Shown: positions 11,336 to 22,500 of the stretch, one piece after another
Position numbering within the stretch: the stretch's first letter is position 1
How the letters are laid out: each line of letters begins with the position of its first letter
NCBI GenBank assembly: GCA_036346255.1
Contig: CM070633.1
Location: 20,460,001-20,524,000 of the forward strand
Direction: 5' to 3'
Source of the DNA: Ampelocalamus luodianensis
Taxonomy: Eukaryota; Streptophyta; Magnoliopsida; Poales; Poaceae
DNA: 64,000 nucleotides
Position numbers and translations under genes: made by a program
The notes under the pieces: generated by a model
What the model was told of the DNA's origin: nothing
The model's database searches: none
Seen by the model: only the letters and a program-made list of their open reading frames with translations

Positions 11336-11455
11336 TGGAGGACCTCCTCAGTGGGTGCTCTCAGAGGACCTTCACGACCTCCGGGAGGTCCTGTCGGACC
11401 TCCCTATGAGGTCTTGGGAGATCTTCTTATAGCATCACCTGAGGTGGTCGCGACA
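11336..11455 (+). mobile_element. Right end of the host gypsy-type LTR
   Basis: GGAGGTCC-type units and TG...CA-compatible sequence resume here after the nested element. The LTR appears to end at CGCGACA (11455), because the next bases match the start of a separate repeated sequence also found at about 23555. Confidence 0.45.
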
Positions 11456-12870
11456 CTATACTACTGAATTCACAATTGCATTCATATTATTCACGTCCTA
11501 AATAACACCAATCAAACCCCCTATATAATGATATTTTAAATAAGGATATTGGTTAGAAGCAGATATATGATGCTTTCTCCTTCTATCGGACGGTGTGGCC
11601 TAGCCCAAAACACCCCGTAACTCCTCCTGGTTCAATCCAGTACTCCATCTCCTCCATCCCCATCTGCCATCCACTACTAAATCCCCGTTCCCCACGCACC
11701 TCTCTCACACTACCTCCTCCGGTCCTCCCACAATCGGCGGCTCCTCCAACAGCTTCCTCCTCCTCCGATGGCTTGACTGCATTGCCACCACTTCACTACC
11801 CTATCACACCTTCCTTCTCTTTGCGCAGATACAAAAAAATCCATGGATTTGAAGTTAGGTTTGTATGAATCCTATGGGGGTAGAGGAGGGATTCCCATGA
11901 GCCTTGGCAGCTTGATCCTCGAGGTGATGCTGCCGACCTCCCCGATGAGCTCATTGTTGTGGTGTTTGGCCTCCTTGGCTGCGTACGATGAACCAGTGAT
12001 GAGTCACCCGATGTGGCCTCGCGCTATTAGATTCGACAAGGAGAGGGAGAGCATGCAGCAAATACATCGGATGACCGTCGAAGAAGTCACGAAGACGGAT
12101 GATGGGCAGATGACTTGAGGCTGGTGACCTTTTTCCACAAGTCAATGGAGACAAATGTTGCGGCAACAAGTATTTTTTGTTGCAACGGTGTTTTTGATTT
12201 GTTGCAGCCCCTTTACCATTTAAAGTTACATGCATTCTCTTGAATTATTGCAACAGTTTTTCTCCATTGTTGCAGAAAGTGATTTTTTTTGTTGCAATAC
12301 ATCTTCCTAAAATTTTGTAGGAAAAGGATTTTTGTTGCAACCATTGTTGCCAATTGTTGCACACATGAAATCAAAATATTTCGTAGGTTAGTTTTAAATG
12401 TTGTAACAATTATTTTCAGATGTTGCAACTATTATTTTCAAATATTGCAATGTTGTAACATCAAAATTTGTTTGATTGGTATATTTGAATTAGTTTTTAA
12501 GCGCAGCTATGTTCTATACTGATGGTTTCCACGCAATTTCGATGAGAATATGTTATTTTTCCCAAAAAAAAAGTTTGGAGGAGATCGGGCAGAGTTTTTT
12601 GTTGTGTCGGGTGTGCATGATGTTGTATAGTACTTTTACTTGTTTCGGGAGGAAGGAAAAATGCACCAAGATCGGACGGTTGAGCATCATTACGCCAAAT
12701 CAGACAGCAAATTGGCATATGGCGCTAGCGCTCAGAACATGGTCTGTAGAATGGCCATGGTCAATCAAGTAGTGATATAATTCAGACTCGTGCTTGCATA
12801 CCGATAATTAATCCTCCATTCTCAACATGGCATGCAGTACGGATATGTACGCACGTATGTATGTACACTA
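11456..12870. repeat. Unclassified repeated sequence, longer copy
   Basis: The two ends (about 11460-11510 and 12748-12800) match two parts of the short tract 23555-23800. That suggests this is a transposable element of which the other copy is an internal deletion derivative. The interior holds two overlapping frames (11593-11868 and 11843-12118, plus), both without recognisable domains, and a block of GTTGCA words (12155-12460). No terminal inverted repeat was found by eye. Confidence 0.4.
12155..12460. repeat. Cluster of TTGTTGCA/TTGCAACA words
   Basis: About ten GTTGCA or GTTGTAAC words lie 12-45 bp apart in a T-rich background. Because TTGCAA is self-complementary, the words can pair with each other. 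No function is known to me. It may be a transposase-binding subterminal region. Confidence 0.6.
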
Positions 12871-13189
12871 TACAAGATGGATAGAGATGCACACGTAGTA
12901 CTAAAACAGAAATGCTTTGCATACGATGAACTTTCTTAGCATTGGCCTAAATCCAATGAAATTCATCGTCTTTCTCTCGAAATTCATTTCAACTTCTCGG
13001 CGGCACTACCGAATCATCGATTTCCTAAGGAGAAATAGCATAGCCAAAAACTTATCTTGAATCTTGATTCCTCCAAGGCAAATCTGAAGAGAAGCTTTAA
13101 GAACTCATTGCAATTCCATTCAATCTTCAATTTGTTTAAGCTGATCTATTTGTCATGGAGAGAAGCAAGAAGCTGTCGCAGGGCGTAGC
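12871..13189. other. Unassigned interval before the TRIM-like element
   Basis: No gene is supported. A short ATG frame starts at 13155 and runs to the insertion site of the LTR element at 13189. It would continue beyond the element at 14556, but no homology is recognised. Confidence 0.3.
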
Positions 13190-13513
13190 TGTTAGTAATC
13201 TTTGTGCATATGGTATATCTAAATTTCACGTAGAGTTTGTTTATGTAGTTCTACAGTATTTAGGTAGTATTCATTATGGATTCTAGTGTTTGTGGTATCC
13301 CTTCAGGATACGTAGAATCCTTTCCGAATATAAATAGTCGTTTGCTCTCAATAAAAGGGCACCTCTGTAATCATATTTTGCGAATAAGGGCAATAGGAGA
13401 GAAAATCAGAAAAGGTGTTGTTCCGACGGCACAAAAAAAATTCTTGTGTTCTTACATTCGCGTTTTAGGGTTCCATTGTGTTCGCGTGTGTTCGTCTTTG
13501 GTTTGGGCCAACA
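13190..13513 (+). repeat. 5' LTR of the TRIM-like element (324 bp)
   Basis: It has TG...CA termini and contains TATAAATAG at about 13329 and AATAAAAGG at about 13351, which could act as TATA and polyadenylation signals. It is immediately followed by the PBS-like sequence. Confidence 0.8.
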
Positions 13514-14120
13514 ATTAGTATCAGTGCTCTAGGTTCGAAACCCTAGCTGCTACTCTGGGAGAGGTGATCTCGACTCCCGGGGTGGCATATATGGAGGGGA
13601 GTGCGGGCGGCCGACAGAGTGGTGACGCGGGCATTGCTACGGCGCGAGCACGGTGCAGCACGGGCGCTACTACGGCACAAGCACAACACAGCACGGCAGA
13701 GCGCTGAGCTCCCGTAGCGTGCGGCGAGAGTGTGCACGCGGGGCTCCCGACGGTGTATCGGTGCGAGATGCGGCTGACGCGGCGGTGCTGCACAGCGGGC
13801 ACTGGCAGCTGGAGATGCGACGTGGCTGGCGGCTTGGTGCGGGCCAGTCTCAACGGTCGGCAGCAACGCTGGGCATTGTGGAGCTAGCGGCCACTACACA
13901 GCGCAATCTTACCGGCGAGCGCATGCATGTAACTGAGTCCATGCATGTAGGGGCAGTAGTGCTGTGTCATGTGTTTGTGCATGTTAGCACATTGAGTTAG
14001 TTGTTTGCATGCGTGCATGCCTGTGGGATAGATAGTGGTGCACATCGATGGAACATAAGATGAGTTTTGCGTTGCCAAGGTCAAAACGTTGTATTGGTAA
14101 TAGGCGGTTGCGGTGCCGTA

Positions 14121-14122
<2 letters not shown>

Positions 14123-14157
<35 letters not shown>
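14123..14157. repeat. (GT)n microsatellite
   Basis: An uninterrupted run of GT dinucleotides, about 17 units, inside the TRIM-like element. Likely polymorphic. Confidence 0.95.
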
Positions 14158-14158
<1 letters not shown>

Positions 14159-14337
14159 CTTGGAGTTGAGTCCAGGACGTTGAGCAGATGTGTTCACCAT
14201 CCTAGGTCGAATCCGTGGAGTTGAGTCTGGGAGGTTGAGCAGATGTGTTCGCCATCATATATTGAGTAACAGTTGTGCAAATCGTAGTTGACACTAACTG
14301 CCTCAATAAGTAAGTGCACAAAGGTTATGGAGTGATT

Positions 14338-14550
14338 TGTTAGTAATCTTTGTGCATATGGTATATCTAGATTTTAGGTAGGGTTTGTTTACGTAGTCCT
14401 ACAGTATTTAGGTAGTATTCATTATAGATTCTAGAGTATTTAAGCAGAAAAGTTGTTGTTCCGACGGCACAAAAAAAAATCTATGTTCTTGCTTTCGTGT
14501 TCTAAGGTTCTATTGTGTTCGCGTGTGTTCGTCTTTGATTTAGGCCAACA
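14338..14550 (+). repeat. 3' LTR of the TRIM-like element (213 bp, internally deleted)
   Basis: It matches the 5' LTR at both ends. The middle part, from GTTTGTGGTATCCC onward, is missing. Confidence 0.75.
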
Positions 14551-14704
14551 GCAGCACGGGCGTGCTCCATATTCGTCACTGAAGGTAGGTGCGGTAGTCT
14601 TCACATCACCTGTTCATGGCGCAACGCAACGTTGAAGGGGAGGAAGAGATTTCTGACATTCTGATGCTTTTCTTGATTTTTTGAATGGGCCTGGGGCTTG
14701 GGAG

Positions 14705-14722
14705 TAGAGCTGGGAATTGGGC
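14705..14722. repeat. Left terminal inverted repeat of the hAT element
   Basis: TAGAGCTGGGAATTGGGC pairs with TAGAGCTGGGAGTCGGGC, the inverted right end at 18868-18885. Sixteen of 18 bases match. Confidence 0.9.
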
Positions 14723-15149
14723 GTGCGTGCGTGCGCGACGGCCCGCCCACCGTGCCGGCGCATCGTCGTGCTGCTCGGCCCGGTCACCTCGTCGTGTCGT
14801 GCCGTGCCGGCCCACCTCGCATTCGGCCAAGCCCAGGCACGGCCCAAAGCCCGTCGTGCCAGGGTCGTGCCGTGCCAGCCCAAGCCCAGCCCTAAGTAAC
14901 TATTGACGGCGACAGCGGCAGCGACCGCCATCTTCATTCTTCTCGTGCGGTCGTGCTCGCCTCATTAAAAACCTAGTTAAAATTGAATTAATTGCGTAAA
15001 AACATGGGCACGAAAATATTTCGGGAAAAAGTGAAATTTTCTTAATATTTTACAAATACAATGTTACTGCCTCGTTAAAAACCTTACGCCCCAGAGTGGG
15101 GTTCCCCGAGTAAGGAAAAGAGTACAGTAACAACATGTGTACATACTGA

Positions 15150-17367
15150 CTACTCATCAATATCGAGATCGTTCATGCGTTCAAGGTCAGCGTACGCCTG
15201 CGCGATCTCAAGATCTTCCAGTTGATGCTGTTGCCGCTCTTTAGCCAATTCCCAATCCTTGGCGCATGTGATTGCCTCCACCATCCTAGGCGTGAGGGAT
15301 GATCTTCTTTCTTCAATTATTCTCCCTGCCATGCTGAACGTTGCTTCTGAAGATACAGTGGACACCGGCACCAACAGAACATCCCGTGCGAAATGTGATA
15401 GTACAGGAAATATCCGCTTGTTGTTCTTCCACCACTCGAGCAAGTCTATCTTTCCCCCGGAAAGGTCAGGATCGATGTTTGCAAAATCATGCTCCAGGTA
15501 GTGGTTTAGCTCTGAGACAGAATTCCAGTTGGGGGTCGCCTGAGGCTGAGAGGACGAAGAACTGGACTTGCCCTTTAGCTTCTTCCACAAGTGGGATGTC
15601 AAGCTTTTCTTTCCTTGTTGCGTTTGTTGTGAGGCCTCCGATCCCGCGCTACTGCCAAATTTGTCATAATACATACGGAAAACACGAAAAAGTTCCTCTT
15701 TGACATGTGCAAAAGCTTCCGAGTAATCAAGATCAAGACATTCACCTATTCCCTCCATACCGATCTGCAAACCTGACAACTTTTTCGTAGGATCGAAAAT
15801 GATAGCAAAGCAATACACATATGAAATAGACTCAAAATATTTAGTAAATTTTGTCTCCATTAGTGCGACAAAGCATGATTTAAAAGGGATCATTCCTAGA
15901 TTTGGCAATCTTATGCGCAATTAACCAAATAAATTCTATAACTAAGCAAGAGGTAGGGTAATAAATACCGGATAACATCTTTGTTGCTTTATAAAAGGTT
16001 GTAAAAGCGTCGAAAATGACTAGCAATCGCCAATCTGAATTGGTAACTACCAATTCATTTTTTGAGTTAGCATTGACAAAAACAGATATAATATGTTCGT
16101 ACCCTTGTACCTTCTTTAACATGATGTAGGTCGAGTTCCACCTCACCTTCATGTCAAGACCGAATTTTCTTGGCTCCTTCCCATTGGCGCGCACTACTCA
16201 TGAACACGGCTATCACTTGTGGGGAATTTGTGAGGTAGCGAATGGCGTCATGGACATTGTTCAAATATCCGCCAATCGCTTCCATACCGTCTTGAACAAC
16301 AAGGTTCAAGATATGGCATACACATCTCGGTGGAGAACATAACCACCAATATCGTCCGCAATCTTGGGGTGAGGGTGTTCATAGCGGAGTGTTCACTGAT
16401 GCGTTATCAAGAGTGATAGAAACAATCTTATTATCTATCTTAAAATCATCAAATGCGTGTAGTATACGCTCAAACAATAGCCTCTCCGTGTGTGATTCGT
16501 TAATTGGCTTAAACCCTATGACTCTCTTGTTTAGTTTGTAATTATCGTCTAAATAATGGGCTACAACACTAAGGTAGGCACTTCTCGGTGTGATGATGTC
16601 CAAATGTCGAAGTTATAGCAAAGAGAACCGAACTTGTAGGAATTGTTCTTTTAGCTCTGCTAGTTGCTTATGATACATTCGTAAAATATCGGATGTAGTG
16701 GTTCTCCTACTAACATGTTGGTACCGTGGGCAAAAGCGCGTTGGATCATTTTTGAGCGCGGCTTTCACCCATCCTAATCGGTTGATCTTCGCAACAATAT
16801 ATCTAGCGATTTCCTCACGGCGGCGGGTTGTATACCCAAGTACTTACAGAGCCATCGGCCTCGAAGTTTAGCTGCGTTTGTACTCCTCCCCCTCGGCTCT
16901 GCGCCCCGATCTTGCACAAGCATGCCTTGTAGTGCCGGTTCAAGTGCCCTGTCCCTGCAGCTGTACGAGCAGATAATTTAGCTTGACAATAATTACATGT
17001 TGCGATATCTACCGTTTGGCCGTCATGGATTTCTGGCTCCGGTCATGTGTTTCAACGATTCGCCCTTCGTCGGACCGCCAATGTTGCCGTCTGTGGACGC
17101 GGGGGAGAACTCTGGAGTCCCCATTGGCTCTGAACCGCCCTGGTACTCCTCGTAGCCCTCCGTACCGTCCATATGACGGTCATCCATGCCGTAGTCTCCC
17201 ATGCTTGGCGACAACTGGCGAGCATCAACGGGAGTCGGAGCCGGAGGAGGACTAGGGGAGCGACGACGAGAGCTTACACTAAGTCGCCCTGCTGTCCTTT
17301 TCGTGCTCCGACTCCTCGGTAGCATACCGCTCGGGAGCTCCTTGGTGCTCCGACTCCTTGGCAGCAT
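15150..17367 (-). pseudogene. hAT transposase, decayed
   Basis: Several frames together resemble a plant Ac/Tam3-type transposase. An N-terminal region starts near 17367 and is Ser/Pro/Arg-rich, with a doubled MLPRSRSTK motif. Then comes a BED-type zinc finger (CNYC...HLNRHYKAC, about 16913-16998). A catalytic-region part (16379-16603) includes ITLDNAS, and a middle part (15880-16194) reads KFGLDMKVRWNSTYIMLKKV. The C-terminal dimerisation domain (15150-15920) includes LLEWWKNN, FPVLSHFARDVLLVPVSTVS and SEATFSMAGR. At least one frameshift follows the zinc finger near 16825, and the parts lie in different frames, so no full-length transposase is made. Confidence 0.88.
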
Positions 17368-17397
17368 AATGGATAGATGGTGAATAAATAGGGAGAG

Positions 17398-17420
17398 TAA
17401 TAAATAAATAAATAAATAAA
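17398..17420. repeat. (TAAA)n microsatellite
   Basis: Five to six units of TAAA lie just 5' of the transposase start inside the hAT element. Confidence 0.85.
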
Positions 17421-18289
17421 GAGAGTGAAGAAATTCTTTGTGATGCTCGAACAATAAATATCCCAGAACCGTGATGCTCGGAAGAAATTGCAGAGCGGAG
17501 GAGTGAAGAATGAAGCAATGCGATTATCTTTGGGAACTTGGGAAGATGCGAGCGGAGGAAGTGAACTTATAAGGAAAAATACGAACGTTACTTTCGAGCG
17601 TTACTCTTCCGATCGTTATTTTCTAAACGTTTCTGATCGTTATTTTTTAAATGTTGCATGCGAACGTTAGTCTTCTGTGTAGAATCAACTTTTTTTCACA
17701 TCATCTTGCTCTTTTGTCTGTCCGGCGTTACTCCTAAAGTCCTGATTTCCTAACGTTACTTGGAATCTTCTTTGTATCAAAAGGTGAGCCATCCATCTTT
17801 CTCGGCATCTGAGCATCTCCCGTGCCGTGACTCCCGGGGCCCAGCGACCAGGCCAGCGCCACTGTGCCACGGGCCCCACCTTAGCCACCTACCCGTGCCT
17901 CCCCTCTCCCCACGGTCCCCCGTGCCTTACTGCCTCCCCACTGTCCCCAGTCCCCAAGACCCCAACTCCCCAAGTCCCCAGTCCCCTCTCCGGCTCTCCC
18001 CCACGCCCACGACCCCCACCGGCCACCACTCCACCAGGCCCCCCGTGCCTCCCCGGCTCCCCCAATCCCCCAATCCCCCCATCACCTCCCGGCGGACCCG
18101 GCCTCCCCTCTCCCCCACGGCGGCACGGCCCCTCCCCCATCGCCTCCCCACCCCACTCCCCCATCGCCTCCCGGCCTCCCTTCTCAGCTCTCCCCACCCC
18201 CAGGCGGCCATGCCCCAGTGCCTCCCCCACTCCCCCATCGCCCCCAGAGCCTCCCCCTCCGGCGGAGTGAAGGATGCGGAGCGGCGGGA

Positions 18290-18490
18290 GGCGAGGAGGC
18301 TTGCGAGGAGGCGCGCGAGGAGCCGAGGCGGGAGGCGAGGAGGCGCGGCGGAGGCAAGGAGGCGCAGCGAGGAGCCGAGGCGGAGGCGAGAGGCGCGGCG
18401 GGAGGCAAGGAGGCGCGGCGGAGGAGCCGAGGCGGGAGGCGAGGAGGCGCGGCGGAGGAGCCGAGGCGGGAGGCGAGGAGGCGCGCGGAT
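18290..18490. repeat. GC-rich minisatellite, 34-bp period
   Basis: GGAGGCGAGGAGGCGCGGCG-type units start at 18435 and 18469 with a 34-bp period. Degenerate units run back to about 18290. The array lies in the GC-rich 5' part of the hAT element. Long open frames on both strands across 17760-18981 result from this composition and should not be read as genes. Confidence 0.8.
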
Positions 18491-18893
18491 TTGGAGCCGC
18501 CTCCCTCTGGTGCTCCATGGTGGTCCGGTGCGGCCGCTCCAGATCCCCCGTGCCCCGACGCTGCCGGCGGCCGGCTCTCTCTACCACGGTGCTCGCGAGT
18601 CGCGCCTCCGGCTCTCCCTGGCGAAGCTCCCCAAGGCGGCGTGGGAGGCGTGCCCGCCGTGCCGGCCGTGCCCGCCGTGCTCGCCGTGCGTGCGCCCGAG
18701 CACGGCACGATTCACCGTGCCGTGCCGTGCCGCCCGACGGGCCGGCTTTCCAGGCCCAGCCCGGCCCGCCGCTCGTGCCGTGCCAGCCCGGCCTGCCACG
18801 TGTCGGGCCGTGCCGTGCTTGGGCCGTGCTGGGCCGGCCGGGCTTTGGGCTGGCCCGGAAAAACCCGGCCCGACTCCCAGCTCTACTTGGGAG

Positions 18894-19251
18894 GAGGGAG
18901 AAGAAAGGTCATGGGAAGAAGAGGTACTCATGTGACCTCTGGCATCGTAGGAGCGTCATAGGAGAACTATGGTACATGTAGTAGCACTAGTACTAAAAAC
19001 ACAAGGAACCGAATTAAATTAACCATGCTCAAGAACACACCAATTAATCGCAAGAACGATAGTTTTTTTAGGCCAGCCGGTAACGCATAACCCCGGTCGA
19101 CGGCTTACATTCTTTGAAGGAAAATAAAACGGACCATGCCTGCAGCCCGGCCGGCATACATAGGGCCAGCCCTACCTGCATCCACTTATAATTAGTAAAC
19201 CCATAGCACAGTACGCATGCATATATGGCCTGATTGACGCACAGCGATCGA
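18894..19251. other. Downstream region of the cysteine-rich gene
   Basis: No further gene is seen. It presumably includes the 3' untranslated region of the minus-strand gene at 19252-19536. No clear polyadenylation signal was identified. Confidence 0.3.
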
Positions 19252-19536
19252 TCAGCGCGGCGGTCGTATGGCCATACAGCCGGTGTTGCAGGGCGTGAAG
19301 CACAAGTTGTTGGCCATGGACTTGCAGGTCGTGCATATCTGAGGTGCTGTTGGGATCGCGCAGGCGCCGATGCATTCCGCGTTCACGATAGCATTGCACA
19401 AACTTTTGCAGTTCGCGGTACAAGTGTCCTGGCCCTGCTGGGCTATCGCTGGCTGCCCCATGGACGCCAGGACCAGCATGGAGCAGACGGTGACGGCGGC
19501 CACCCTAAGCGCCGAGGCACCGACGCCAGAAGCCAT
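19252..19536 (-). CDS. Small secreted cysteine-rich protein (thionin-like)
   Basis: A single-exon 94-residue protein. Residues 1-32 look like a signal peptide: a hydrophobic stretch at 10-27 and a probable cut after Ala-Ile-Ala at 30-32. The mature part of about 62 residues has ten cysteines, at 39, 43, 47, 55, 59, 68, 71, 79, 83 and 87. The spacing is C-x3-C-x3-C-x7-C-x3-C-x8-C-x2-C-x7-C-x3-C-x3-C, which is almost symmetrical. Five disulfides are possible. The CxxxC rhythm and size recall plant thionin-like or other cysteine-rich secreted peptides used in defence or reproduction, but I cannot assign a family firmly. A TATA box lies about 130 bp upstream and there is no frame damage, which supports a functional gene. 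Confidence 0.75.
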   Translation of the reverse strand: MASGVGASALRVAAVTVCSMLVLASMGQPAIAQQGQDTCTANCKSLCNAIVNAECIGACAIPTAPQICTTCKSMANNLCFTPCNTGCMAIRPPR

Positions 19537-19665
19537 CTATATACTATTGTACCAGACCTAGTTAGCTAGAGGAAGATAGATAGAGTAGGAGCAGATCACA
19601 AGATCATATGCGATCAAGATGCACTAGCAGCTTAACTGGTGCCCATATGGTGGGGAAGGCCATGC

Positions 19666-19673
19666 TATTTATA
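19666..19673 (-). promoter_or_regulatory. TATA box of the cysteine-rich protein gene
   Basis: TATAAATA on the minus strand, 130 bp before the ATG. Transcription would start near 19635 and give a leader of roughly 100 nt. It fits the usual plant spacing. Confidence 0.65.
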
Positions 19674-19679
19674 GGCAGC

Positions 19680-21839
19680 AAATTAATGATTGCAATGAAT
19701 AATATTGGATCACTAAATTTTACAAAATCTACTGGGGAAATTTTAACTCAAAATTTGTTGGAAACTAATCTAGACTTGCCAAGTAATAGGTCATTAGGAT
19801 CCTGATGCAATCAGCATCAGATCAAATTAATTTGTTTCCTTTGTTAGGCTTTCCATGTTTAGGCTTTTCATGTTTGGTTTTTTTTTTTTTTTGCTTCGGT
19901 AGCAAGTTGATTTGGTAGTCTATAAAAGGATGTGTAATCATATGTGTTTTGATTGAAACAATAGAGAAAAAAAAAAGTCAGAAAAGCTGCCATGCAGTGC
20001 AGCACCAAAATACCTCTGTTCTTCCGGCGTACGTGTCTTGCTTGCAGTGAGCGCATGATCTTCCAGCGTGTTCACAAGTGCTTGTGTTGTCTTTCTTCCT
20101 TCGTGTACGTGTGGATTTTTCACCGTGTGCGAACGTGTGATTTTTCCAGCGCATGTGTGTGTGCTTGTACGCAAGGATCGGCTGCAGTAGCGTGTGCGTG
20201 TGTGCTCATCTGTTGAGCATCACGAACACATCAATGTGAACTTCTGTCGGGCATTGAGGTTCCAGCTTTGCGTACGTGAGTTTTCCAGCCTGCAAGCGTG
20301 TTCATACGTTGAATGTGTCAGCTTGCTTCTAGCATGCACGTATGCATGTGGTTCTTGTCTACGTGAACGTGTGCGTGTGTTAAGTATTCTCGTGTGTCGA
20401 GTGTTCTTCATGCTCGGTGCTAACAAAACCCAACTGCAAGGCACCGTTCACATCTGATACGCTGGTAAACTAACATGGACGGCAGCACCGATCAGCATAT
20501 CCTGGATTTGGTGGTCCTCCATCTCCTTCCTTGGCGTGCAGTCAGACGTGGAGGCTTCGAGGATGTGGAGACGGAGGCCGACGCCGGGGGCGGAGTGCAG
20601 CTCCGGTAAGGAAGTGGGAGCGCATGCGGCGCAGCGGCGATAGGGAATTGGGCATGGTTAGGGTTTGTGGGGTTGCGCACGAGAGGGCGAACATTGGCAG
20701 CAAGGGCTACTAGGAGAAGACGGCAATGGCGGAGCAACAAGGTGGGGAGGTGGTGGAGATTTCCATTCATGGACTCACTTGATCAAATAGGGAGCTGAGT
20801 GGGGATCGGTGAGAACATGTGAGGGAGAAGGGGAGCGAGTGATCTCCGGGTGGTCTCCCAGGGGACGTGTGATGGAAGCAAGTTGTCAATCATTAGAACA
20901 CAGGATTCTTATCGAGCTTATCCGGGAAAATGATGTGAGAACGCTATAAAAAAGAAGACCCTTTATTGATGTGGACACACCGAGTGTTGTATAAGAATAC
21001 AAAGGATGTTACGTAATGATCATCATTGTTGTTGATGTGTATCGATGAACTTGTTATTGCAAAGTAGGTGGGCTACCCCCTTTACATCTATTGAAGGGGT
21101 GGTAGTTAATGCCGCTAAAGGCACCTCTAATCTTAACGCACGTTCGCCAGGAGTATCTTGAACCATCGCGTCCTTTAGCCAACCGTCGTAAGTTGCCAGG
21201 TGCGCCAATATCTGCCTTCCCACTAGTCACATGGGTAACTGTCATGTCTCTCGACCAATTAGCTGGTCGGTGATTGTGTCCAAACCTATATAATTGGTCG
21301 GTTGGTGCCCATAGATGATCGTCCATGACTCAAACTGGTCGTCAACTAGTTTGGACGTAACATAGGGAATTAAACTTCCTTTATATACTGGTCACAGGCT
21401 CATAAAAATTATAATGTAGGCCTCTATTAAGTGGGCCTCCTATGACAGAAACTCTAACTTTGTGTGAAAAATGTTGATATGGTTAAGAATCCTCATCAGC
21501 TAGCACGTCAAACTCCCTCCGGATGTTACTCCTCAGCTCGTGAATATTCATCTCATCTAGGCCCTCCGCTCGGAACTTCGTGTACTAGCATCTTTCCAAC
21601 CCATCCGGTCAGCCCCATACGAGACCGTCGCCATAAAACATAAGCAAGTCTTGCATGTTAGTCATTACCTAAAGCCACAACAACCCAATGCATATGCTAC
21701 GAGCAATTCACCATTCTTTACCATACACAATCAAATAAATAGGTTGCACACTTTAGTCTACACTTCCCTACCTCCCCAAACTAACATCTCGGTAATCAGT
21801 GCAAAAAAAAAAAAAAACTACTAAATTTCTGCAAAAAAA
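19680..21839. other. Unassigned interval, probably transposon-derived
   Basis: No gene with recognisable domains. The part 19870-20460 has a poly-T/poly-A-rich, TATAAAAGG-containing LTR-like look and many GTGTGCGTG words. The part 20890-21500 has TGGTCG words and several short frames on both strands without homology that I can see. I could not define element ends. Confidence 0.3.
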
Positions 21840-22500
21840 ATAATAATCCATACTCAACTACAACTAATTAGTTACAACTAATTAACTACGAACAATTAAT
21901 TATGACTAACTAACTACGACTAATTAATTACGACTAATTGACTATGACTAATTAATTATGATTAATTAATTACGACTAAATTAATTAAACTAACTAACTA
22001 TGACTAATTAATTTTGACTAAATTAATTATGGAAATTAATTTTGACTAAATTAATTACAACTAAATTAAAAACCACTAAATTAATTATGACTAATTAATT
22101 ACAACTAAATTAATTATGACTATTTAATTACTATTAAATAATTATGACTATCTAGCTATGACTAATTAATTACAAATATACTAATTATGACCAATTAATT
22201 TTGACTAATTAATTATGACCAAATTAATTAAGTCTAATTAGTTATGACTAATTAATTATGACTAAAATAATTAGGACTAATTAATCAGGACTTATTAATT
22301 ATGGCTAAATTAATTACGACTAATTAATTACGTCTAATTGATTACTACTAAATTAATTTTGACTAATTAATTATAACCAAATAATCATGATTATTTAATT
22401 TCAACTAAATAATTAGGAATATTTAATTATGACTAAGTCATTGCGATAACTAACTATGACTAACTAACTATGTCTAATTAAGTTAACACTAATTACATAA
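21840..22500. repeat. AT-rich satellite-like tract of (TATGACTAATTAAT) units
   Basis: About 650 bp consist almost entirely of variants of GACTAATTAATTA, spaced 12-16 bp, with A/T or G/C changes in the GAC triplet. No frame of any length is open. It looks like an expanded low-complexity array inside a transposon. The flanks (21520-21700 and 22520-22720) are single-copy in this window. Confidence 0.85.

Larger units (their letters stand above)
13190..14550 (+). mobile_element. TRIM-like small LTR retrotransposon
   Basis: Two direct LTRs, 13190-13513 and 14338-14550, both start TGTTAGTAATC and end GGCCAACA. The first is followed by ATTAGTATCAGTGC, a PBS-like stretch with the core GTATCAG. The 3' LTR lacks about 110 bp of the middle. 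Flanking 5-mers are GTAGC (13185-13189) and GCAGC (14551-14555), a target duplication with one change. The 824-bp interior has no retroviral domain and includes a (GT)n run. Total length is 1361 bp, within the size range of TRIM or SMART elements, which depend on other elements for mobility. Confidence 0.8.
14705..18885 (-). mobile_element. Complete hAT DNA transposon (4181 bp)
   Basis: Terminal inverted repeats start TAGAGCTGGGA at 14705 and end TCCCAGCTCTA at 18885. They extend to about 18 bp with two mismatches. The flanks are CTTGGGAG at 14697-14704 and CTTGGGAG at 18886-18893, a perfect 8-bp target duplication as made by hAT transposases. Both subterminal regions are GC-rich with many CGTGCCGTGCC/GGCCCGGC words. 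The transposase lies on the minus strand but is broken by frameshifts and stops. The element has transposed as a unit but is no longer autonomous. Confidence 0.93.

Noticed and set aside
17760..18981. Long overlapping frames (up to 391 residues) on both strands
   Set aside because: Very GC-rich, Pro/Arg/Ala-rich translation in several frames at once, over a minisatellite inside the hAT element. This is a composition effect.
20474..20610. 44-residue plus frame starting ATGGACGGCAGC
   Set aside because: Short, no homology, and inside a probable transposon-derived stretch.
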